In this document: positions 1 to 10,076 of the stretch, piece after piece
Layout: every line of letters begins with the position of its first letter
Numbering within the stretch: position 1 is the first letter of the stretch
Program-made: the position numbers and the translations under genes
DNA from: Nectonema munidae
Taxonomy: Eukaryota > Nematomorpha > Nectonematoida > Nectonematidae
DNA length: 64,000 nt
Direction: 5' to 3'
Assembly (NCBI GenBank): GCA_030549495.1
Contig: JAUIRK010000142.1
Location: 1 to 64,000, forward strand
The notes under the pieces: generated by a model
Database searches by the model: none
What the model saw: only the letters and a program-made list of their open reading frames with translations
Told to the model about the DNA's origin: nothing

Positions 1-1040
1 TTTTTGATAATAAAAATTCTTTGTTCCTTTTTGAACTATTTCAACTTATTTAACAAACTTTATATTTGAAAATCTAGTCTTCATTCTTACAAAACTAAAA
101 TGAGTTTTGATTGATGTTCTGGCATATCTATGATGTATTTTGTAAAAAATAAGTAAAGCCAATAAAATCAGTATGAAAATGCTAGTTTATATGCAAAGTT
201 AATTCACAAAAGCATCTAATACATAAATAGCTTATTGACAGCTACTGTTAATTTTGATCACAACTTTTTTTAATTTTACTTTTTTGCTTGATTCTTTTTC
301 TTCAAATTTCATAAAATTTTTGGCTTATATTTTTTAAATTTATTTTACTTATTTTGTTTTAGGCCATCTAAAATTTTATTTTATATTTGTACATTTTACT
401 TAATTTCAAAAATTCAAACAAATTAATTAAATTAATTGATTTTTTGACATCTTTAAAAGAAACCGTTGATGTCTCGTCTTAAAAAATAATTAAATGAGCT
501 AAAAAAATTAATGTGATGTCTTTTAATATCTTAATTAAACATATCATTCTTGACGTATTCCCGCACAATATGAGAAATTTAAAGATAGCTCATAATTATT
601 TGCTATATCACAAATTACAAAAATAAGACTTACAATATGCTAAAAAATTTTAATGGTATTTGGCTTTGGCAAAAAAAGCTTCCAATACAAAAAGATCTCT
701 TTTATTATATCAAATTTAAGGAAGAATTAAAAATCTTATCAAGAACTGTTTTAAAATGTCAAGGGATTGATAAAAACATGGTAAGGTGGAATAAAAAAGA
801 CAGTTTGAAAATGTATGGAAAGCATGTATGATTCACAACAGGGGCAAACCGCGATTGGTTAACTTGTTTTTAAAATAACCACTTTTAACCTTTGGCAATG
901 ATTTGCCTTTTATAATAACTTTTAAGGAAAAAAAACCTACCAGAAAAAGTTATAGAGCTTCAACAAAAACAAAAAATTTTTACAGCATAACTTAAGTTTT
1001 TTGAAAACTAATTTGACGTATCCACTATAGCATACCCTAT
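1..1040. other. AT-rich stretch of the unit without recognisable gene
   Basis: Very AT-rich sequence with many homopolymer A and T runs. Apart from the short open frame at 637-831 I see nothing in it: no transposon ends, RNA gene or protein family. Equivalent stretches open each of the other five units. Confidence 0.6.
637..831 (+). CDS. Short open frame of unknown origin (64 codons), probably not a gene
   Basis: An ATG-started frame rich in Lys, Leu and Phe, as expected from AT-rich DNA. No family, signal peptide or membrane segment is recognised. It is identical in all six copies (9516, 18395, 27275, 35937 and 44825), but the whole unit is ~99% identical, so this shows recent amplification and not selection. 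It could be a scrap of an old transposon protein. Confidence 0.1.
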   Translation: MLKNFNGIWLWQKKLPIQKDLFYYIKFKEELKILSRTVLKCQGIDKNMVRWNKKDSLKMYGKHV

Positions 1041-1197
1041 GGGTGGCATGGCAGGTTGGTTGAGAAGATGGACTCGGCACGAAAGCCTCTGGGTTCGATT
1101 TCTCATCGATACCAATTTGTTCATAGTTTGACATAAGCGGTACATCAGTGCTTTGTCAATGAAAACACACTCACGGTACCTTTACCTTACCTTTTAC
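1041..1197 (+). mobile_element. tRNA-derived SINE in unit copy 1
   Basis: The first 74 bp (1041-1114, starting GGGTGGC) have tRNA-like spacing. A degenerate A box, TGGCAGGTTGGT, starts at head position 9, and a near-consensus B box, GGTTCGATTTC, starts at head position 52 (1092-1102). An unrelated ~83-bp body follows and ends in a TACC-rich tail (GGTACCTTTACCTTACC, ending about 1197). This tRNA head, body and short repeated tail is the plan of a tRNA-derived SINE. It codes for nothing; the 65-codon minus-strand frame across it is a shadow. I see no clear target-site duplication. It could also be a tRNA pseudogene in longer repeat DNA. Confidence 0.65.
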
Positions 1198-2370
1198 TAA
1201 AGATTGAAAAATTTGCTACATAATTAACATAAGAGAGAAAGGAGACAAAATAAACTAATAAAGCAATTTTCACTATATAAAATGAAACTGTCTGTTCTCA
1301 GAATAATTTCAAAATAATAGGAGGCATAAAAAATGAGATAGTTTATCGGCACTTTATTTGATATTTTCAAGTTTTTATAAGCAGCAAATGCCAACGTATC
1401 AAGTACATTTTTAACAACTGATTTTGTTTCGATAATATATTTTTATTATAATAATCAACAAATTTTCTTAACAAAAATTATTTAATTAATTATGTACAGT
1501 GTAACTTACTAAATTTAACAATTGAACGTTATAAAAAATATCTCTGCTCAAATATTAAACAAATAGAATATTTTTGCTTTTAAACTGAATAGCTAGTCAA
1601 AATATTAATTCCCAAATAGCTATTGAAAAAAAATTTCTTGACTTGAAAAAATTAAAGTTTTCAAATGTTACAAAATGTAACAAACGTACTGATAAAGATT
1701 AATAGTCATCTTTGTTAAAAAAATTTTTAACGCGAGTCTGACAATATTCATTGATATAAAATTTTAACGATTTTTTTTCTCATTTAAAAACATAAACAAA
1801 TTTTCATTTTTGCAAAATGTTTGGTGTATTGATGGAACTAAATTTTTTCAAAATCACTATAAATTTAAATTCACTATATCACATAAGTTTACTATGCATG
1901 GGATAATTGATCAAGAATTAGTGTGGCTTTGATAGAAGCGATGGCCTACGTTACGGTCGAGAAGAAATTTCATAATTTTTACTTCACATTTATGTACCGT
2001 AAAATCGTATCAGAAAATAAAACTCGATATTTATAAAACGTATCAAAATTAAAAAAAAAAGTTTGAAGCAAAAAACGTAATGGAACATGAGGAAAAAGAT
2101 TCTTTCGAGGTTATTTACCTTGAAAATAAACGTTTTAAATATTCTTTAGTTCAATAAATGCATATTTATATAAGTTTTTTATTTTCAATATTTTTATATT
2201 ACTCGTTTAGAGCACTTTATTTGATTTAACATAGTTTGTTAAGCAAAATTCAAAAAACATAAAATTTGATATTTAATGAAATAAAAATTTCATATAAAAT
2301 GGAGAAATTTGGAGAAGTTTATTAAAAATTCAATTATTACATCGTAATAAAAAGAGCGCTTTCAACTATT
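1198..2370. other. AT-rich stretch between SINE and PLE A
   Basis: No gene seen. It contains a small perfect hairpin, TGTTACA-AAA-TGTAACA, at 1666-1682. At ~1943-1960 the motif TACGTTACG lies upstream of PLE A and recurs inverted at ~3931-3939 downstream of it. Just before PLE A, TTTTGTCTTTTAG (2368-2380) looks like a 3' splice site. Confidence 0.5.
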
Positions 2371-3795
2371 TTGTCTTTTAGCCTCAGAAAAAGTTCATTC
2401 AACACTCACTTGAGTGATACAAGAAATGATAAAACTATTTATATATTTGGAAACCTGATATTCTTAAAGAGTTTTAATGAAGAACACCTTGATATATCAC
2501 CTTTTGATACCGACAACACCGATCTTTTAAAGGAATCCCGCACTCACGTCCTACACAATGACCTCATATTCCATGAACAAACCCTTTACAAACAAATTAA
2601 AGGCTTGCCCATGGGATGTAAACTTTCATCTATTTTATCCAATATTTACTTACACTCCTTAGAAATAAAACTCTCCTAGCACCCTAATTTCCCCCATGAA
2701 ACCTGGCACAGATATGTCGACGAAATTTTCTTTCTATGGAACACCTCTAATAACCTTAACGAATTTTTCGAATTCGCCAACCACCATGATCCACATATCA
2801 AGTTCACCAAGGAAACCAACGAAACAGAACTTAATTACTTAGAAATCCAGATCCAAATAGTAAACAACACATTTAATTCATCACATAAAAATCCATTTTT
2901 CTTAATTACAACTATGCCCACTCTATGCACACAAAAAAACCACCTACCTCGGCCATATCCCAAGAATATAGAAAATCAACAATACCAAAGTCTTACTGGG
3001 CAGTGATATTGAAAACCTTAATTCAATTTTTATTCAAAACGGATACTCCCCCCCCCCCCCCATACCCTGAATAAATGGCACTCCGAATTCTCAGCCTTCC
3101 GTACCCTATATGTTCCATAAAAAATCTATTCCTCAATGAACTATATTTTTCTTCTACTCGTACTCCTCTAATACTACCTCCTATCCAAAACGCCCTATGC
3201 AAAAAATAGAAATGATCATCAAGAAACATAATCACCCTATTACAAATATCCAAAAAAGCCGTTAAATCAAAACCTATTTGTCCAATAAACCTAAACCATA
3301 TCCACTACCCATCAAATTGCAACAACAAATGCAACCACATCAACATCATTTATAAGATAAAATGCTTCCTGTGCAATAGTATCTATATTGGAGAAACCAA
3401 AAGACTTCCCTATCCCGCTTTAAGGAACACCTCAGGGATGCCAAACTTAAAAGTGCTAAGAAGGAAATAAGCTACCATACCTTATAATCCATTAGGATAC
3501 ACCAAGTGGGTGTTTCACTCTCCATGGAAGTAATTTAATTACGCCTCAAGCTACCTCCAACAACAACACAAAGAAGAATACTGAATCACGACACTAAAGC
3601 CCTATATCAACGCGCATCACACACAGCCAATAACCCACAATTAACACCTCTAACACAACCGAAACCCACCTCTTTTATTTTTAATAAAGACGTGTATAAT
3701 TTTTGTTACGCCTATCTTATGATATTCTATATGGATTATGTATATTACATGATTGTACAATAAATTGATCTAAGTGGAACAAGAAAAAATATATC
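2371..3795 (+). mobile_element. Broken Penelope-like element A, copy 1 (RT + GIY-YIG)
   Basis: Reverse transcriptase motifs occur in the right order and spacing for the Penelope-like clade: LDISPF (motif A region, ~2488), YKQIKGLPMG (motif B, ~2587-2616), WHRYVDEIF (motif C, ~2704-2730, with YVDE in place of the usual YVDD), IKFTKE, and LNYLEIQI (~2830). A C run follows at 3048-3061. At about 3345-3400 a reading gives YKIKCFLC...IYIGET, the GIY-YIG endonuclease signature that canonical PLEs carry after the RT. The element is a fossil with several breaks and no N-terminal part. It copied itself through RNA by target-primed reverse transcription when alive. The family is secure; exact ends are not. 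Confidence 0.88.
3763..3795 (+). other. Possible decayed hammerhead-like 3' end of PLE A
   Basis: TTGATCTAAGTGG followed by AAGAAAAAATATATC. PLEs are known to carry small hammerhead ribozymes with a CTGATGA...GAAA core. Only a weak likeness is left here. The stronger point is that PLE B ends with a similar TTGATnnAAGT...GAAAnATATATC pattern. Low confidence. Confidence 0.2.
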
Positions 3796-4685
3796 AAAGC
3801 TTCGATAAAAAAACGAGATCGAAGTCGTACCAAACTTGGATATTTATAGGAAATAAGATTTTTTTCGTACGTAACTGGGAACCATAAATTTTACAAAAAA
3901 AAACTATCGAGCGGTAATAAAATTTCGAAACGTAACGTACCGTAAACCACCACTTTTTGAGTGAATAGATACGCTAAGTGTCCTTTGAAGAAGAATTATC
4001 TGCAAAATATATTACATTTTTGTCTTGAATTTTGTTTAACAGTCACTTTATCAATATCAAGTTTAGAAAAGCTCTTCTTTCATTTGCAGCTTCAATTATT
4101 CATTTGATAAAAAAGACGTATACAAATAAATTATAACAAACAGATAGGCCAAAAAATAAGTTAAAAATGAGAAAGGTGTAGCCCTAAAAAGGGCTTCGGT
4201 ATTTTAAGTTATGGCTGGAAAAAATCAATCTAAAAAGTATTACCTTTGCATGGAAATGCTTTAACATTTCCTATATTATCACACGTTAATTTGCCCCATG
4301 TATATGAATATACACCCAATTATATTTGTGTAATATTTTATTTTCCTGAAATTTCTGAGAAACATGGAGATTATAGGAAAAATTCCAAGTTCAATCAATT
4401 TATACTTTTAAAGCTTATCAAAACATGTTGATTACGAAAATGTAAAACGATGTCAATTTCTAAATGATAAAATACTTTAATAGCCACTTTTAATATTTTT
4501 AAAAAAGTTAAATTTAAAAGCGAAAAAAAATGGATTCGAACAATTTAAAATTAATTGCATATTTGTAATAATCGCATTTGAAATTCACGCTTTAGGTGTT
4601 TTGGGATTAAAAGACACCCACTCATTAAGTAGTAAAGAGAAAAAGTAACATTAATATAATTTCATTTAAAAAAAGAACTAAAAAT

Positions 4686-4940
4686 TCAACTATTTCCCCC
4701 TACTGATTCACTCATCTCCGTGCTTTTCAGATTTTGTTGTCTTAGTGAAATTCTTGGTATTTTTAGCATTGTGTACCAGACTCTTGATAGGTTCCCATTT
4801 GCCGTGCTTCTAGATATTGATCTTTGAAGCAACAAGCCCACATTAAAACCATTTCGTGACCAGTGTATAATATATGATACATAAATAATTTTACCTTCGT
4901 CTGCTTTTTCAAATAGTTTTGTATATGAATCTTCTGCTTT
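4686..4940 (-). other. Open reading stretch without start codon, unknown origin
   Basis: On the minus strand 84 codons are open between stops, containing KAEDSYTKLFEKADEGK and YIIHWSRNGFNVG. The composition is more protein-like than the usual Lys/Asn/Ile-rich frames of this AT-rich DNA, but no family is recognised and there is no start codon. It may be a fragment of an old coding exon or transposon gene. It recurs in every unit at the same place. Confidence 0.2.
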
Positions 4941-5852
4941 TTAATAAATATTGTCTTGTTTTTCTGGTAATGAAAGGGTTAAAGTGTTTCTTGTTACTCA
5001 CTCTACTATCGGTATAAATACTTGTTATATGACTCTGTTAAGATTTTATCTTAAATTAGTCCCGAAGTTTTTAAGACCTTGAAAATCAAATTTAATCTCT
5101 CTCAAAGAATGCATTACTAAGTGGTAAAGTAAAATATGTTTAAGCAGTCCCGCCATTATACAAAATACAACTTCAGTCTCGGCTTTTAAATATATAGACA
5201 TTATGAAAGCTTAAGTATCCTGTGTCGAATTGTCCCTTAACTATAAAAAGGACTCTAGTCCTGTGACTATTGGTCATCTATGTGCTTACCTGAATTTTAA
5301 CTTTGTTATATAAATAATATTTTTAAAAATCCGTTAGCTAAATATTTAATGCGGAGAGAAGGTGAAAAATCGGAAGTCTCTAGGTCAAAACAAGAGTAGT
5401 GGCATGTATTTAAAAACTCTGGCTAAACTAGTTGTCATAATTTTAGTATACAAACTAAAATATCAAATAAGGAAATTTAGCGTACAATTTATTAGAGAAA
5501 TAAATTAATTTTATACAATTAAAAAAAATATTGAAAACAATAAGAAAAATTCAGCCTGGTAGGCTTTTAAAATTAAAGCTTTAAAAAGTTCTTACTGAAA
5601 ATAAAAGATCAATAAAATCTTTCTTGTAATTTTTGTAGTCTTGACTAGAACCTGGCTTGTATCATGAAGGTTTCTGAGTCGAATACAAGAATTTCAAACA
5701 TCATTGCACATATTTAGATATAAGCGGTGCAGGTTGTATCTTTTAGGTAAATAAACTCGACACTTTGTAACTTTCTTCTGGTAGTGAGTTAAAGACAGTG
5801 TGTATTTAAAGTTGAATTTAGTCTTGCGAACAAATCGTCCAATTTAAGATTG

Positions 5853-5970
5853 CCAACACCATATCTTTTATATCTTTTGAATATTACACGTCGGATCTTT
5901 GTTATGAAGTACCAACACCATATCTTTTATATCTTTTGGATATTAAACGTCGGATCTTTGGTATAAAGCG
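5853..5970 (+). repeat. 59-bp direct duplication within the unit
   Basis: Two adjacent copies begin CCAACACCATATC, at 5853 and 5912. Each contains CGTCGGATCTTTG. They differ at a few bases (GAATATTACACG against GGATATTAAACG). Present in all six units (14732, 23613, 32499, 41166 and 50032 are the approximate starts). Confidence 0.85.
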
Positions 5971-6601
5971 CCAAAAGTGTTAGTCTTAGAAAAAGTCTTG
6001 TACGTAGTTAGATTTTGTAAAATATAAAACAGACGAAAATTTTTAGAAAAAATTTAAATTGAATGAGAATAATAATAAATAAAATTATAAAAATAGAAAT
6101 TTATTTTTTAAAATATAAAATAATAGTTATATATATACAATGCTTCATTTGATTTTAAAAAATTTTGAATGGCGTAGTAATCTGTAATTGAGTTGAAATA
6201 AGTTATACGCTCGCGGCGTAGTAATATTTAATGGAGTGTTACCCGGTTACAATAATAATAATGCGCTACAATAAATAAAGAAATAATACTTAAAACTATG
6301 TATATATATATTGATTATTTATTAAAACAACTTTTTAAATTAAAAAATATATTTTTGAAATTATAAAGAAGATTTTTAATTATTAAATTTAATATAATTT
6401 GAATTTTTTTGTAATTTGATTTTCGTTTAATGCAATTTTCAGTAATGGCGGATTTAAATTTTTTTCTCCTATAGCCAGATTTGTTTAACTTATTTTAAGG
6501 AAAAATAATAGGCTCTAATATTGAAATGATTTAAAAGATATGCTGTTTATTTTACGCGAAGGATATGAGAATCTTTTTACTTTCGACAAATTTGCAATGC
6601 C

Positions 6602-6790
6602 ATGGAGTTTTTATATCACTCTACGAATTTAAATCTTTATATAAAAAGTGTAGATCTAGCGAAAACCACTTTTGATATCCCCAGCAAATCAAAGGAAGCA
6701 AAAAAGTTATTAAAAACAAAGTTAAATTCAAATGTCCGAGAATTCTTTGAATACCTTAAAGAGTATATTTTTTTATCAAATATTGAATAA
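6602..6790 (+). CDS. Short open frame of unknown origin (62 codons), probably not a gene
   Basis: Encodes a small Lys/Leu-rich peptide starting MEFLYHSTNLNLY; no family recognised. In copy 5 there is an amino-acid change and a nearby one-base deletion that opens a different overlapping frame, and in copy 4 the segment is corrupted. Nothing suggests constraint. Confidence 0.1.
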   Translation: MEFLYHSTNLNLYIKSVDLAKTTFDIPSKSKEAKKLLKTKLNSNVREFFEYLKEYIFLSNIE

Positions 6791-7683
6791 TGGTGTTTAA
6801 AATTTATAAAAAAATTGTTGTACTTTATTAATTATTCGCTACGACTTATTTTTGTGAATAAATACTTAATTATTAATAAAGAATTTATAAATCTGTTTTT
6901 TCTTTTTCATACCTTAATATTTTACTTCCTTTAATTTGTTCTTATAGCTAATACTGGAAACGCCCCTCTTATCTGCAATCCTATGATGATTACCATAAGG
7001 CAATTCCACACAGGTTTAACTACCATTCAATTTTTTAACATTAAACTATTGATAACAGTTTTTTATATCTATCAACTATATTAGCAAATCATAGTTGCCA
7101 ACATCTGAAGGGCAAAATGGTAGAAATTATACACTGAAAATAAAAGATGACAGATTTATTATAAATTCAAAATATGATGAATAGATAACTAATTTACCAG
7201 GGTAACATTCAATTTTCACAATCCTTTTCCGTCATAAAAAGGTGCTTGGTATGTGGAGATTTTTGCTTCAGGGAGCAGTTTTGCTGTGGGTACTCACCAG
7301 GGTAATTACAAAAATTATTTTTTGATGAAACCACTTGCAAACGAGGAACTTTTATGTGTAATTTAAAAATACTATTATTATTTTTGCATTTTACAAAAAA
7401 ACTTCCCTCCGCACGTTGACAAAAAATTTTTTAAAAATTTCAGAACTTAGTTATTTTATTTAAGAAGGTAATCATTAAAATTAAAGAAAATTTATTTGCA
7501 CAAAAGATAATAATAGAGATAAGTTAAGAGATAATAAAAAAAATTAAAAATTTTTTTTTCCTAACTTTAGGTTTAAAAATCTAAAATTTTTTGAGCACCT
7601 ATGTAATTCCTCCATAAGTTTTACCGCACATTCATATTTTGGTTGGATCTTGGAATATCAATTATTGATTTTTCAACTTTCCA

Positions 7684-7881
7684 GTGTCTCCTCAATCAAT
7701 TTATTGCCTTCTTGCCCTTTGTCTTGTTGTTAAAGATGCTTTCGTTGTAGTGCTGCGTATGAAACGAAGCGTCAGCCCACTCATAAGAGATGAACTAGCA
7801 TGCTGTTCCGAGGATGCTACGCCAATCGGACAAAAGGAAAAATGCTATAAAAACGTATATTGCACGCGAATTCCATCTTGA
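7684..7881 (+). CDS. Short open frame just upstream of PLE B (65 codons), doubtful
   Basis: It follows a pyrimidine-rich tract ending TTTCCAG (7677-7683) that looks like a 3' splice acceptor, and ends just before the PLE B relic. It has no ATG at its start and shows no RT motif. It may be unrelated unit DNA or a decayed exon. It recurs unchanged in all units (16562, 25443, 34103, 42993, 51861). Confidence 0.12.
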   Translation: MSPQSIYCLLALCLVVKDAFVVVLRMKRSVSPLIRDELACCSEDATPIGQKEKCYKNVYCTRIPS

Positions 7882-7895
7882 TTGATGTATGTTCG

Positions 7896-8878
7896 GTAGT
7901 TTCTTCCAATATATTTCCTAGTTTTGGAATCCTTTGAAGACTCTCTAGTCTCCAACTACTTCTTAAAATTTTATGCCCGCTATGTAGATGACATTTTTTG
8001 CATTATGAACAAAAACCATATTAACCTGTTCCACTCAACCCTCAATAATTTCCATGAATGTTTAAAATTCAGGGTTGAATAAAAAAAACATGACCCTACC
8101 CTTTTTAGATTGCGCTGTCACGAACCTATTCACACATAACGATACTTAGACTTCTTATCCAAACACCCCTTTGCACAAAAAATGATCTGAAACGCCTTTT
8201 AACCGCTCATTTTATCTTTCATCTAATTCCGAGACACTAGAAATGGAAGTGAACAATGTCAAATCTATTTTAGAGTCAAATAACTATCCCAAATATGTAA
8301 TTAAAAACTCACTACGTTCGTCCCAAAAAGTTTGGAAGATAAAGATAAAATTTTGATCGGAAAATATTTTCGAGAGTTTACAATTTTCGTATTCAACCCA
8401 CAAAAAAACTTTCATAATCCACAACTTCGACACTTTTTATTTCAACAAACTTAAACCGCACTATGTACTCACAACGTCACTTTGATTCCCAAGCCTAACA
8501 ATCCCTTACACCAACTTCAAACACTTTTCGTGAGAATTATGATCGTCTCAAAACCAGTAACTGTGTATACAAAATAAACTGCATTGGTTGCACTACTACA
8601 TACATAGGCAAGACCGACAGACTGCTGCAAATTCGTATCAAAGAACAACAATACCTCGTCTCAAGGCATAAACAGAACGCTGAACTGAACCTCCATAACA
8701 ATATGCTGCTTCAACCCCTAATAACCTATCCCACACATTCTTTCGACTTCGAAAATACAAAAATACTATGCACCTCATCCCCAAAATATCTCTTGTTCCT
8801 TGTGCGTTTGGATTAATCTTTCCACATTACCTTTATATTAGTACTTGATAAAGTACGTCATCATTCCGAAATATATCG
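7896..8878 (+). mobile_element. Broken Penelope-like element B, copy 1 (3' part of RT + GIY-YIG)
   Basis: A second PLE, different in sequence from A. It begins inside RT motif B (SVVSSNIF, ~7893-7916) and has a well-kept motif C, FYARYVDDIFCIM (YVDD codons at 7981-7992), then a decayed spacer. The GIY-YIG module stays open for about 90 codons (8535-8816), including CVYKINCIGC and TYIGKTDR (8562-8620). Everything upstream of motif B is missing, so it is 5'-truncated, which is common for elements copied by target-primed reverse transcription. It ends with the AT-rich segment at 8843-8878 that abuts the next unit. Broken, with several breaks. Confidence 0.87.
8843..8878 (+). other. Possible decayed hammerhead-like 3' end of PLE B
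   Basis: ACTTGATAAAGTACGTC then ATTCCGAAATATATCG. TGATAAAG differs by one base from the TGATGAAG often seen at the hammerhead core, and CGAAA matches the second conserved box. The position, just after the GIY-YIG reading frame, fits. No stem II is convincing. Equivalent sites end at 17756, 26637, 35297 and 44187; copy 6 lacks it. Confidence 0.25.
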
Positions 8879-9919
8879 TTTTTGATAATAAAAATTCTTT
8901 GTTCCTTTTTGAACTATTTCAACTTATTTAACAAACTTTATATTTGAAAATCTAGTCTTCATTCTTACAAAACTAAAATGAGTTTTGATTGATGTTCTGG
9001 CATATCTATGATGTATTTTGTAAAAAATAAGTAAAGCCAATAAAATCAGTATGAAAATGCTAGTTTATATGCAAAGTTAATTCACAAAAGCATCTAATAC
9101 ATAAATAGCTTATTGGCAGCTACTGTTAATTTTGATCACAACTTTTTTTAATTTTACTTTTTTGCTTGATTCTTTTTCTTCAAATTTCATAAAATTTTTG
9201 GCTTATATTTTTTAAATTTATTTTACTTATTTTGTTTTAGGCCATCTAAAATTTTATTTTATATTTGTACATTTTACTTAATTTCAAAAATTCAAACAAA
9301 TTAATTAAATTAATTGATTTTTTGACATCTTTAAAAGAAACCGTTGATGTCTCGTCTTAAAAAATAATTAAATGAGCTAAAAAAAATTAATGTGATGTCT
9401 TTTAATATCTTAATTAAACATATCATTCTTGACGTATTCCCGCACAATATGAGAAATTTAAAGATAGCTCATAATTATTTGCTATATCACAAATTACAAA
9501 AATAAGACTTACAATATGCTAAAAAATTTTAATGGTATTTGGCTTTGGCAAAAAAAGCTTCCAATACAAAAAGATCTCTTTTATTATATCAAATTTAAGG
9601 AAGAATTAAAAATCTTATCAAGAACTGTTTTAAAATGTCAAGGGATTGATAAAAACATGGTAAGGTGGAATAAAAAAGACAGTTTGAAAATGTATGGAAA
9701 GCATGTATGATTCACAACAGGGGCAAACCGCGATTGGTTAACTTGTTTTTAAAATAACCACTTTTAACCTTTTGCAATGATATGCCTTTTATAATAACTT
9801 TTAAGGAAAAAAAACCTACCAGAAAAAGTTATAGAGCTTCAACAAAAACAAAAAATTTTTACAGCATAACTTAAGTTTTTTGAAAACTAATTTGACGTAT
9901 CCACTATAGCATACCCTAT

Positions 9920-10076
9920 GGGTGGCATGGCAGGTTGGTTGAGAAGATGGACTCGGCACGAAAGCCTCTGGGTTCGATTTCTCATCGATACCAATTTGTT
10001 CATAGTTTGACATAAGCGGTACATCAGTGCTTTGTCAATGAAAACACACTCACGGTACCTTTACCTTACCTTTTAC
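9920..10076 (+). mobile_element. tRNA-derived SINE in unit copy 2
   Basis: Carried along in the array unit: same head, B box and TACC-rich tail as in copy 1, with no difference seen inside the element. Confidence 0.65.

Larger units (their letters stand above)
3796..7895. other. AT-rich stretch between PLE A and PLE B
   Basis: About 4.1 kb with no recognised gene. It contains a 6-bp hairpin, AGCCCT-AAAA-AGGGCT, at 4180-4195; a minus-strand open stretch at 4686-4940; a 59-bp direct duplication at 5853-5970; and short open frames at 4246-4431, 6602-6790 and 7684-7881, none with a family. The six copies of this stretch differ only by scattered changes, apart from the corrupted part of copy 4. 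Confidence 0.55.
1..8878 (+). repeat. Array unit, copy 1 (reference copy)
   Basis: 8878 bp. Layout: AT-rich DNA 1-1040, SINE 1041-1197, AT-rich DNA 1198-2370, PLE A 2371-3795, AT-rich DNA 3796-7895, PLE B 7896-8878. Copy 1 carries several states not shared with the others, for example CTTTGGCAATGATTTGCC near 889-906 where the others read CTTTTGCAATGATATGCC, and GTTGTCATAA near 5432 where the others read GTTGTCGTAA. Confidence 0.95.

Noticed and set aside
937-1134. 65-codon minus-strand open frame
   Set aside because: It lies antisense across the SINE; no protein family, and the SINE explains the sequence.
1684-1725. CTGATAAAG as a possible hammerhead core
   Set aside because: No GAAA box or pairing stem follows at the required distance.
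3023-3253. Minus-strand open frame with a glycine run
   Set aside because: The glycines come from the C homopolymer read in reverse; its length changes between units, which would shift the frame. It is a shadow of PLE A.
7285-7310. Minus-strand GGTGAGTAC splice-donor-like site
   Set aside because: A good match by itself, but no coding exon or acceptor can be paired with it.
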